Shown here in pieces: positions 10,084 through 17,602 of a stretch of DNA of 24,752 bases; the stretch's first letter is position 1, and every line of letters starts with the position of its first letter. The notes under the pieces are model-generated. The model was not told where the DNA came from and did not search any database. It was given only the letters and a program-made list of their open reading frames with translations. The position numbers and the translations under genes were made by a program. This stretch comes from Gammaproteobacteria bacterium RIFCSPHIGHO2_12_FULL_38_11 (GTDB lineage Bacteria > Pseudomonadota > Gammaproteobacteria > Coxiellales > Coxiellaceae): NCBI GenBank assembly GCA_001801515.1, contig MGXX01000049.1:1-24752 (forward strand), in the 5' to 3' direction.

Positions 10084-10103
10084 ATCCCGGCGAAAGCCGG
10101 GAT
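10084..10103. terminator. GC-rich hairpin between convergent doxX and protease genes
   Basis: A perfect 8-bp stem (ATCCCGGC/GCCGGGAT) closed by a GAAA tetraloop lies between the doxX stop (10076) and the protease stop (10113). There is no long T-run on either side. It could be a bidirectional terminator, an mRNA-stabilising element, or a dispersed REP-like repeat, since hairpins of this GAAA-loop form are often repeated in bacterial genomes. Confidence 0.6.
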
Positions 10104-10112
10104 TCAATGAAA

Positions 10113-11234
10113 TTATTTAGTTGATGGTTTGAAATGGTCTTTTACATCTTGACCAATGGCATAAGCTTCAATAACCATACCCTTAAAATAATCATAACTC
10201 ATGTAATAATCCCCTTGATCGCCTGCTTGCGCACTCCATGAATTACGAATGCGCAATAATCCACATTGTTTATCTGATGTAGTGCCATCGGTATAGGTTG
10301 CACAAGCATTATCATCATAACCCTCTATGATGATTTCATGTCCTTCGATATTATTACCATCAGCAATATCGCTTGGTATTTGCGCTGTCATCACCCAGGT
10401 ATCACCGGCAATATTATCATATTGACCCATTGCACCCACGCCGCCTAAACTGCCATCAATCAAGGTACCAAATACAATGCGGTATCCTTGATTAATGGCT
10501 GTTTTCACACTTTTCAGTGCAATGGCAGCCTGCGCTGAATCAATCGGTGAAAATGTGCCGTTATTGGGAATAATGGGTGTCCAATCTTTTGGAATAAAAC
10601 TCATTGAGCTGTTTGCAGAAAAATCGGTTACTGACATTGCTGAGCCATTGTCCTGATCATCCGTTGGATAAATTTTTAGACCACCACAACCAACAGTATG
10701 TTGATACTGTTTGTTGATAAAACCATATTGATTAATTTGATTTAATACAAGATAGCCAAATGAACCATCCCAAGCACCTTGATCATCATCCTGAGAAAGC
10801 GATCTACTCAGCTGTAAATTACAAAGCTGGCTAATTTGCGCATCGCCTGATAGCGGAAATAGGGCATTAATGGCAGCAGTGGTTGCAAACGTGGCACACG
10901 TACCCCATTGACCTTGATCTAAAACCGCCTCACCATTCATACCAATATTTTTTGCTGCTGGAAGTTTTTCTTCACGCAAGTCAGACAATTGAGTAGGGGC
11001 GTTTAAAATCGCCTTTAATCGTCCCGATATAGACTGTGCAACATTGGGTGACAAACTAATATTCATTAATCGAATAATTTTTATTTGATTGTTAGCCAAA
11101 ACAATTCCATGCGGTATAGATCCATCAACACGCAATCCATTTTTTACCAATGCTTGATAGGAATGATCGATCGCCATAACAGATGTTGCAGTAGCGGCTA
11201 AAGCAAAAGACAAAGCAAATTTTTTTCTAAACAT
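10113..11234 (-). CDS. Secreted papain-like (C1) cysteine protease
   Basis: A 373-aa protein with a signal peptide (basic MFRKK, hydrophobic core, cleavage around residue 21). The papain catalytic set is visible: Gln107 and nucleophile Cys113 in DQGQWGTCA, His299 in GHEIIIEGYDD, and Asn331 in RIRNSWS. A roughly 80-residue segment between signal and Cys could be a short propeptide or regulatory domain. Extra cysteines (138, 183, 311, 324) may form disulfides, consistent with export. Legionella secretes comparable C1-family peptidases by type II secretion, but that route is inferred here. AAGGGG upstream of the ATG supports the start. It is separately transcribed from the membrane-protein gene upstream or reads through a 59-bp gap. 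Confidence 0.85.
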   Translation of the reverse strand: MFRKKFALSFALAATATSVMAIDHSYQALVKNGLRVDGSIPHGIVLANNQIKIIRLMNISLSPNVAQSISGRLKAILNAPTQLSDLREEKLPAAKNIGMNGEAVLDQGQWGTCATFATTAAINALFPLSGDAQISQLCNLQLSRSLSQDDDQGAWDGSFGYLVLNQINQYGFINKQYQHTVGCGGLKIYPTDDQDNGSAMSVTDFSANSSMSFIPKDWTPIIPNNGTFSPIDSAQAAIALKSVKTAINQGYRIVFGTLIDGSLGGVGAMGQYDNIAGDTWVMTAQIPSDIADGNNIEGHEIIIEGYDDNACATYTDGTTSDKQCGLLRIRNSWSAQAGDQGDYYMSYDYFKGMVIEAYAIGQDVKDHFKPSTK

Positions 11235-11293
11235 GAAAACCCCTTTTATTTTTAAACAAAGTTAATGCCTTTCACAACATAAAGAACATGTTT

Positions 11294-11716
11294 CTAAGCA
11301 GCTTTTTGAAAATACGTGCGTTTAAATTTCACTATTTTCATCCAATAAAGAATCAAGGTAAGCAGCTCAAGCAGTGCAAAAGTATCATTAAACGGCGGGA
11401 TTGAAATCAGAATAGCACTTGTTGCAAAGATGACTTGTGCAAGCCCTATTTTAAACAGTAAATTTGCATCATCATGGGCATTTTTATTATCGGAAAAATT
11501 TCTTTTTAACGTAGCAGGAATTTCAAATGGCATTATTACCCACTGAAAAATGAGACCAATAACAGGAATTAAAAAAAACCAAACAAGCCAAATCGGCAGT
11601 TTATGTTTATCAGGCGGAATTAATTTCATAACGTTCACTAAGGTTAAACAATAAAAGAAAGTGATAATTATCATCATAACAAAAAAAAAGGGACCGAATT
11701 TTCCAGCGTAAATCAT
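11294..11716 (-). CDS. Unrecognised small membrane protein (four predicted helices)
   Basis: A 140-aa protein of no family I recognise. Hydrophobic segments lie at about residues 8-30, 41-62, 87-107 and 112-126, with a charged loop (KRNFSDNKNAHDD) between helices 2 and 3 and a basic C-terminus. The ATG at 11716 is chosen because AAGGA lies 8 nt upstream. An in-frame ATG at 11725 would be too close to that site. It follows the palindrome that closes the TPR-methyltransferase gene and precedes the protease on the same strand. Confidence 0.7.
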   Translation of the reverse strand: MIYAGKFGPFFFVMMIIITFFYCLTLVNVMKLIPPDKHKLPIWLVWFFLIPVIGLIFQWVIMPFEIPATLKRNFSDNKNAHDDANLLFKIGLAQVIFATSAILISIPPFNDTFALLELLTLILYWMKIVKFKRTYFQKAA

Positions 11717-11767
11717 ATGAACCATCCTTGTTTATTATTTGTTTGTACTAGTCTAATCGAAATTACG

Positions 11768-11803
11768 CTAGTACGCCATCCAATTAATTGGATGGCGTAC
11801 TAG
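11768..11803. repeat. 36-bp perfect palindrome covering a stop codon
   Basis: Two 18-bp arms, centred between 11785 and 11786, are exactly complementary with no loop. The TAG stop of the TPR-methyltransferase gene (11800-11802) is inside the left-reading arm. A shorter copy of the outer motif, GTACTAG at 11745-11751, also pairs with CTAGTAC at 11768-11774. As RNA it would form a very stable hairpin at the end of the rodA-mltB-TPR transcript. No clear T-run follows, so it may be an mRNA 3' end stabiliser, a terminator or a small mobile palindromic element. Confidence 0.85.
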
Positions 11804-13263
11804 GCAACAATTAACTTTTTTAGTAATACAAGATAGCCTTCAACGGGCTGGTTTTTTTGCTTACGCAGCTGGATATTTTCAAAAGATATGACCTCAAAAG
11901 AGTGATTAGCAATCACTGAGCTTAAGTATGCTTTGCTGTGCGCGTAACGAATTGAGGTCTGCAAAATAAAGTTTTTTTCATTGGTTTTTTCAACGGTGAA
12001 TATGAATAAACCGTTTGGAAGCAATGTGTTTGCAGCCAATTTAAATGTTAATTCTAAATCACCAACATAGGTAAATACATCGGCCGCACAAATAAGATCC
12101 ACTTGAGAGAACAAAGGAAGTGCTTCCGCGATATCGTTCGCAATTAATTTATCGTAAATATTTTTAGAACTGGCAGCAGATAGCATGTTTTCAGATAAAT
12201 CGATGCCAATGAGTTCACTGGCCAAGGGTTTAAATAAAGCACCGCACAAACCTGTCCCACAACCAAGATCTAAAATTTTCCAGCGCATATCAAATAGTTT
12301 TGGATTTTCCATCTGGACACACTGAAACATTTTTTGAGGTGCATCGTACTTCAGCGCTTCTGTTAGATGGTGATCGTAATAGGGTGCGTATTGATCGAAC
12401 AAATGGGTAACATAATCCTTTGGTGCACAATCAGGTGTTTTTTCTTGCTTTAAAGCAAATAAGATATGCTGTGTTTCTAGATCGTCTGGTTTTAATGTAT
12501 TGGCTTTTTCATAACAGATAATTGCTTTTTCAATGTTGTTTTTTTTTAAAAAAATATTACCACAATTTAAATGTGTCGCAAGATTGTTTGGTTCAGTTAA
12601 TAAGGCTTGATCGAAATACATTAATGCTTCATTCAAACGTTCTTTCATCATAAATAAAACGCCCAAATTATAGTTTGTTTCAAAAAAAGGATTAAGTTCT
12701 AGCTGGCGGAAATAATACGTCATTGCTTTTTCGTGTTCACCCATCTCTAGCAAGGTGTTGGCCAAATATTGATTTACTTCAGGGTATTTGTGATCAACTA
12801 TCAACACATTTTCAAATTGGTATTGTGCATTTTCAAAATCACGCAGTTTAAAATAAGCAATACCCAAACGATGATTTATGTCGCAATTTTCAGGTGTTTT
12901 TTCAAGTGATTGTAAAAAAAGATCGCGCGCATCTGCGTATTTTCCCTGACGCAAATAAATATCAGCCAATTGATTTAATGCAGGTGATAAATCGGGGTTA
13001 ATGATAATGGCTTTTTTAAGATGATAAATGGCTTCATTCTCTTTTTCTAAAGCCGTTAATAATATACCAATATTAGTGTGTGCTTCTGCATAATTTTCAT
13101 TTAATGCTAATGCTTTTTGATAAGCATTCATGGCTTCATCAAATCGTGCTAATTGACGCAGTCTATTACCAAGCGTGTTATAAAAAACAGGTTGGCAAGG
13201 ATCTGCTGCAATGGCTTTTTCTATTTGTCTTAATTTATCCATCAGAGTTGCTTTCACTGTCAT
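11800..13263 (-). CDS. TPR-repeat protein fused to a SAM-dependent methyltransferase
   Basis: About 487 aa. Residues about 20-275 form seven or eight tetratricopeptide repeats (recurring Y..A...LG....A...Y..AL.L.P pattern). The C-terminal part is a class I methyltransferase with the SAM-binding motif ILDLGCGTG at about residues 330-338, the acidic post-motif GIDLSENML, and the DLICAADVFTY segment. The linker (VTHLFDQYAPYYDHHL) is typical of TPR-methyltransferase fusions. The substrate is unknown. The TPRs suggest protein binding. The start is uncertain: a TTG at 13311 overlapping mltB, ATG 13263 (chosen) and ATG 13242 all lack a good Shine-Dalgarno. Its position right after mltB suggests coupling to the rodA-mltB operon. 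Confidence 0.8.
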   Translation of the reverse strand: MTVKATLMDKLRQIEKAIAADPCQPVFYNTLGNRLRQLARFDEAMNAYQKALALNENYAEAHTNIGILLTALEKENEAIYHLKKAIIINPDLSPALNQLADIYLRQGKYADARDLFLQSLEKTPENCDINHRLGIAYFKLRDFENAQYQFENVLIVDHKYPEVNQYLANTLLEMGEHEKAMTYYFRQLELNPFFETNYNLGVLFMMKERLNEALMYFDQALLTEPNNLATHLNCGNIFLKKNNIEKAIICYEKANTLKPDDLETQHILFALKQEKTPDCAPKDYVTHLFDQYAPYYDHHLTEALKYDAPQKMFQCVQMENPKLFDMRWKILDLGCGTGLCGALFKPLASELIGIDLSENMLSAASSKNIYDKLIANDIAEALPLFSQVDLICAADVFTYVGDLELTFKLAANTLLPNGLFIFTVEKTNEKNFILQTSIRYAHSKAYLSSVIANHSFEVISFENIQLRKQKNQPVEGYLVLLKKLIVA

Positions 13264-13300
13264 TGGTAAATTATTACAGAAGTGCCGGCATGAGCAGGTT

Positions 13301-14227
13301 TCAACTGCCAAATTTAGGATTATGAGTGTGATACTGTTTTTCTATTGCCTTACTTAATTGATAAACTGCCATAGCATAAACGATATTGTGATTATAGGTC
13401 ATTATCACATTAAAGTTTTTATAAATTTCCCAATGCTGCGTGTAATTTTTTTTCACCGGTAATTCAAGTAATTTTGCATTCCTATGCGGTGATTCTGCCT
13501 TTGAATAAAGTTGATTTGCAATGGGTTGACCATCTTGCCATCCGTTCTTATGAAAATAATTGGCAATACTCGCAATGGCATCATCATTGTTAAATAAATT
13601 AATCGGGGAATTTTGGTGATAAGCAACGCCAAAATGACGATAACTGCTAGGCATAAATTGTGGAATACCTAAAGCACCTGCATATGAGCCTTTTATTTTC
13701 AAAACATTTAAATGATTATCGCGCGTTAAAATTAAGTATTGCGCAAGTTCGTTTCGAAAAAATTTTTCACGCGGGGGATAATAAAAAGCTAGGGTATAAA
13801 GCGAATTTAAAACAGAATATTTACCTAGGTGTTCGCCATATTCTGTTTCAACGCCAATAATAGCTGTGATAATACTGGCTGGAATACCGTATTTTCGTTG
13901 CATACGCATTAAAGCTTGATGATGCGTTTTTAAATACTGTGCACCCAAATTAATACGCTCAGACGTGAGGAAAAAATGGCGATAATATCCCCAAGGTTCT
14001 TTTTCAAATGGTTGTGTCATGCACTGAATGATTTTTTTGTTCGGATGTAAGGTTAGAAACAAATGATTTAATTGCGTTTGGTTGAAATGATCTTTTACAA
14101 CCAATTCACGAATAAATTCTTTTTTTTGCTGTTTCAAATTTCCCAAATTAGCATTTAAACTGTCCGCAAGGGCGAGCGTACTGATTGCACAGGATAAAAA
14201 AAGTGTTGTTGATAAAAAATAGCGCAT
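13301..14227 (-). CDS. mltB: Lytic murein transglycosylase B family
   Basis: A periplasmic peptidoglycan lytic transglycosylase that cleaves MurNAc-GlcNAc bonds with formation of 1,6-anhydroMurNAc. It has 308 aa with a signal peptide (residues 1-21, LALA). The catalytic Glu127 lies in IIGVETEYGEHLG, equivalent to E. coli MltB GVET. The family signature GALGIPQFMPSSYRHFG follows near residue 187, then the INLFNNDDAIASIANYFHKNGW segment. A Cys at residue 13 does not sit in a good lipobox, so it is probably soluble rather than a lipoprotein. AAGGA 8 nt upstream supports the ATG. It lies 28 bp downstream of rodA on the same strand, a functional pairing of wall synthesis and wall cleavage. Confidence 0.93.
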   Translation of the reverse strand: MRYFLSTTLFLSCAISTLALADSLNANLGNLKQQKKEFIRELVVKDHFNQTQLNHLFLTLHPNKKIIQCMTQPFEKEPWGYYRHFFLTSERINLGAQYLKTHHQALMRMQRKYGIPASIITAIIGVETEYGEHLGKYSVLNSLYTLAFYYPPREKFFRNELAQYLILTRDNHLNVLKIKGSYAGALGIPQFMPSSYRHFGVAYHQNSPINLFNNDDAIASIANYFHKNGWQDGQPIANQLYSKAESPHRNAKLLELPVKKNYTQHWEIYKNFNVIMTYNHNIVYAMAVYQLSKAIEKQYHTHNPKFGS

Positions 14228-14255
14228 GGTTTTGTCCTTATTTTGTAGATGTTCC

Positions 14256-15380
14256 TTAACTTGACCATAATCGTTTATGCGTATGTATCGACATGATCAT
14301 GCCAAAATTAATCATCAATGCTGTCATGGAACTGCCGCCATAGCTAATTAATGGCAATGGTACGCCAACGACTGGTAAAATACCCACGACCATTCCCAAG
14401 TTAATAAACGCAGACATAATAAAGGTTAGCGCCAAACTACCGGACAATAAGCGTGTGAAATTATCTTGTGCATTTAAACTGATTATTAAACAACGCAGAA
14501 AGATCAGTATAAATATAGCTAAAATTATAAAGCATCCAATAAATCCTAACTCTTCACCACTCACTGCAAAAATAAAATCAGTGGTATGCGCAGGCAAAAA
14601 AGAAAGGTGCGATTGCGTTCCGTGCATCCATCCTTTACCAAAAAATCCGCCTGAACCAATGGCAATTTTAGATTGAATAATGTGATAGCCGTTCCCCAAA
14701 GGATCGCGTTCCGGGTTTAAAAAAGTGAGGACGCGATTTTTTTGATATGTGTGCATGAAATGCCAAATAAGCGGTGAAAACCCAATTAAAATGCCACCGA
14801 GCATGCCAATGAATCGCCAACGAATGCCGGCTAACAACAACACAAAAAATCCTGACAAGGTAACGACAATGGCTGTGCCCAAATCAGGTTCCTTGGCAAC
14901 TAATAAGGCAGGAAGAAGAATCATCAGGCCAGATAGTAAAATGGCTGGCCATTTTGGAGGCAAAACTTTCTCACTTAAAAACCAGGCAAGGATAATAGGC
15001 ATCGCAACAGTCATAAATTCTGATGGTTGAAAACGAAACAAGCCAAGCGAAATCCATCTCCGACCCCCCATATTCACTTTTCCGATAATCAACACAGCTA
15101 TCAGCAAGAGAAAACTAATTGCATATAACCATGGTGCCCAACGTTTATAAAAGTTCGGCGGAATTTGGGCAAAGAAAAACATAAGCGCGAAGGAAAGCGC
15201 TATTCGATATCCTTGCTTCACAACAACTTGTTCGCTGGCATTGCTGGCACTATATAATATGAAAAGCCCAATCGCTGCTAAAAAAATAAGGCCAAGTAGT
15301 AGCAAAGGGTCTAGGTGTAAATTATCCCATTTGAGCTGGATCAATTTTTGCTTTAGGCGGGCTTCGTAGGAGTTGCTCAT
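14256..15380 (-). CDS. rodA: Rod-shape peptidoglycan glycosyltransferase RodA (SEDS)
   Basis: RodA polymerises lipid II during lateral wall growth together with PBP2 and MreB. The protein has about 374 aa and about ten membrane helices. SEDS landmarks are visible: GGRRWISLGLFRFQPSEF, AKEPDLGTA, NRVLTFLNPERDPLGNGYH, and SFLPAHTTDFIFAVSGEELGF with the likely catalytic Asp268 (E. coli RodA Asp262). VPLPLISYGGSS follows near the C-terminus. Two starts are possible, ATG at 15416 or 15380. The latter gives an N-terminus closer in length to E. coli RodA before the HLDP motif and is chosen, but neither has a strong Shine-Dalgarno. It is first in the rodA-mltB-TPR methyltransferase run. Confidence 0.94.
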   Translation of the reverse strand: MSNSYEARLKQKLIQLKWDNLHLDPLLLLGLIFLAAIGLFILYSASNASEQVVVKQGYRIALSFALMFFFAQIPPNFYKRWAPWLYAISFLLLIAVLIIGKVNMGGRRWISLGLFRFQPSEFMTVAMPIILAWFLSEKVLPPKWPAILLSGLMILLPALLVAKEPDLGTAIVVTLSGFFVLLLAGIRWRFIGMLGGILIGFSPLIWHFMHTYQKNRVLTFLNPERDPLGNGYHIIQSKIAIGSGGFFGKGWMHGTQSHLSFLPAHTTDFIFAVSGEELGFIGCFIILAIFILIFLRCLIISLNAQDNFTRLLSGSLALTFIMSAFINLGMVVGILPVVGVPLPLISYGGSSMTALMINFGMIMSIHTHKRLWSS

Positions 15381-15537
15381 ATCAAATTCACTTTGCTGAA
15401 TTGTTTGGTAAATCATACCGTAATCTATTCCAATTTGCTTTAGAAACGCGCATGAATTAGCTGCTTGTAATCTGGAAACGGGTTTATAACTGATTGTCTA
15501 ATATGACGTGGTCTCGCATCTTCAGTTCCATTGGGTA

Positions 15538-15543
15538 TATAAT
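15538..15543 (+). promoter_or_regulatory. TATAAT -10 element before the hybrid kinase
   Basis: A consensus TATAAT lies 32 bp before the ATG at 15575. No good -35 box is visible at 16-18 bp. It would give a leader of about 25 nt. Confidence 0.35.
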
Positions 15544-15574
15544 AATTTTTTGCTAATCCTGATTGATTAATGCC

Positions 15575-17602
15575 ATGCTTAACGACCCCAGTTACCTTGA
15601 CTTATTACCGCCACGGTATCATACGGTATTGCGTGATACAAAAATAATTATCATGCTCTTACAGCGACTAGATGTTGTTTTGGGTGGCGTTATTGAAAGT
15701 CAAATTGCCTATTTTAAGGATAAAAAATACCATTTATTTAATCCGCACGCCATGGAACCATGCTGTGAAATTCGCGCTGTTAACTTATTGCTACACGAAA
15801 CACATCCGCAAAAAACCCCTATAGAATTTCATCATCAAATTAATTATCTGCGCAGAATGCAGTCAACCATTCACACTAAAATTTCTTATTTTTCGACTCA
15901 TCCATACAATGATGTGCTAAGTCTGGGTGAATTTCTAAAACAACATGAATTAATATTATTAATGAGTGTGATCGACAAATATATTTTTATTACTTATTTT
16001 TTAGCTCAGCAAAAAAGGCATAATCTTCATGCTTGTGAATTAACGAATCATTATCAAGGCATAATTTCAACCGTATCACGTAAAACAATTATCCGCATTG
16101 CACGCAATATTAACGATCGTAAAAAATCAGAGGAGGTATTACAAATAGCAAAAAAACAAGCGGAAGCAGCCAATCGCGCAAAAACAGAATTTTTAGAGAA
16201 CATGCGCCATGACATTAGAACACCCTTGAGCGGCATTATTGGTTTTGCTCGTTTAATACAAAAAGAGGCCGTTAGTCAACGTACAAAAGAATATGCAGAT
16301 AATTTAGTGTTAGCAACAACCGCGTTGCTTGATTTTCAAAATGAAATTTTAAATGAAATCAAGGTTAGCCTAGGGTCTGAACCTGTTATTCAAGAACCCT
16401 TCCATTTGAAAAATTTGGTGGAAAAGGTTTTGAATTTAATAAGGCCAAAGGCCATTGTTAAAAAATTAACATTGTCGTTTTTAGCGGATGAAAATTTACC
16501 TGAATTTGTTTGTGGAGATTCAAAACGTTTGTTTCGTATTTTATTGGAGCTGGTTACCAATGCCTTAAAATTTACCGCTGAAGGGCGCATTCAAATTCAT
16601 TTGCAAGTTGAAAAAATAAATAATGATCAATTGATTTTACGTTGCGACGTTTCGGATACGGGAATTGGAATACCGAAAGATAAAATGGAAGATGTTTTTA
16701 TGCGTTTTCATCGTTTATCACCTTCATCAGATGGGGTTTATGAAGGAACAGGTTTAGGTTTAACCATTGTCAAAAAGTATGTAAAAGATATGGGCGGGAA
16801 AATTACTTTGAAAAGTGGCACAAAAAAAGGGTCGATCTTTATTTGTTATATTCCTTTGTTAATCGCCACTTCAAAATTATCATTACAATTAAGCAATGAC
16901 GCTGAAGAAAAAATATTATTTGATAACTGTAATATTTTATTGGTGGAAGATCATGCAATGACGGCCACGGTAACACAATTAATGTTATTAGAGTTAGGTT
17001 GTCACGTTGATGTTGCTTTTGACGCTAAAACAGCTTTAAAAAAGGTAGGAAGTAATGCTTATAATTTAATTTTTATGGACTTAGGATTGCCTGATTGCAA
17101 TGGTTTTGAGTTGAGTAAGAAAATGGTTTGTCATCACGTTCCGATTATTGCTTTAACTGCACATAGAGAAGAAGACAATGAACGGTGTCGTAAAACAGCT
17201 GAAATAGATTTAATTTTGCAAAAACCATTGTTAAAATCAACTGCAATTAAAATTTTAAATAATTATATTTCGAGCAATCAAATGAAAAAACCACTTATTG
17301 ATTTGAAGTTGGGGTCAAAAAGAATTAATAAGGATGTAGCAGCGGCACAAAGTATGATTGATTTACTATTAAAAAATATTGATTCTGATTATAAAGATAT
17401 GGCGGATGCTTGTCAGAAAAGTGATTTTAAAAAACTTTACGATGCCAACCATAAATTACTGGGTGGTTTAGCTTATTGCGGCGCGCCTAGGTTAGAAAAT
17501 GCTTGTATTGAATTACAGGCAGCAATAAAAAAAGGAGAGGTAAAGCATATTGCGCTTTGCACTCAGGTTGTTTTATCTGAAATCAATTTTTTGAAGAATT
17601 GA
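15575..17602 (+). CDS. Soluble hybrid histidine kinase (HK-REC-HPt)
   Basis: About 675 aa with no membrane segment. Residues 1-185 are an unrecognised helical input region. The dimerisation/phosphoacceptor domain has HDIRTPL with His212. The HATPase domain has the N box NALKFT, DTGIGIP and GTGLGLTIV. A receiver domain has VEDH, phosphoacceptor Asp502 in FMDLGLPD, and conserved Thr/Lys in LTAH and QKPL. A C-terminal HPt domain has His626 in ANHKLLGGLAYCG. This is a one-protein phosphorelay, like BarA/ArcB but cytosolic. No partner response regulator is adjacent. An in-frame TTG at 15563 is less likely than ATG 15575. Its last 40 bp overlap the convergent GDSL hydrolase gene. Confidence 0.9.
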   Translation: MLNDPSYLDLLPPRYHTVLRDTKIIIMLLQRLDVVLGGVIESQIAYFKDKKYHLFNPHAMEPCCEIRAVNLLLHETHPQKTPIEFHHQINYLRRMQSTIHTKISYFSTHPYNDVLSLGEFLKQHELILLMSVIDKYIFITYFLAQQKRHNLHACELTNHYQGIISTVSRKTIIRIARNINDRKKSEEVLQIAKKQAEAANRAKTEFLENMRHDIRTPLSGIIGFARLIQKEAVSQRTKEYADNLVLATTALLDFQNEILNEIKVSLGSEPVIQEPFHLKNLVEKVLNLIRPKAIVKKLTLSFLADENLPEFVCGDSKRLFRILLELVTNALKFTAEGRIQIHLQVEKINNDQLILRCDVSDTGIGIPKDKMEDVFMRFHRLSPSSDGVYEGTGLGLTIVKKYVKDMGGKITLKSGTKKGSIFICYIPLLIATSKLSLQLSNDAEEKILFDNCNILLVEDHAMTATVTQLMLLELGCHVDVAFDAKTALKKVGSNAYNLIFMDLGLPDCNGFELSKKMVCHHVPIIALTAHREEDNERCRKTAEIDLILQKPLLKSTAIKILNNYISSNQMKKPLIDLKLGSKRINKDVAAAQSMIDLLLKNIDSDYKDMADACQKSDFKKLYDANHKLLGGLAYCGAPRLENACIELQAAIKKGEVKHIALCTQVVLSEINFLKN

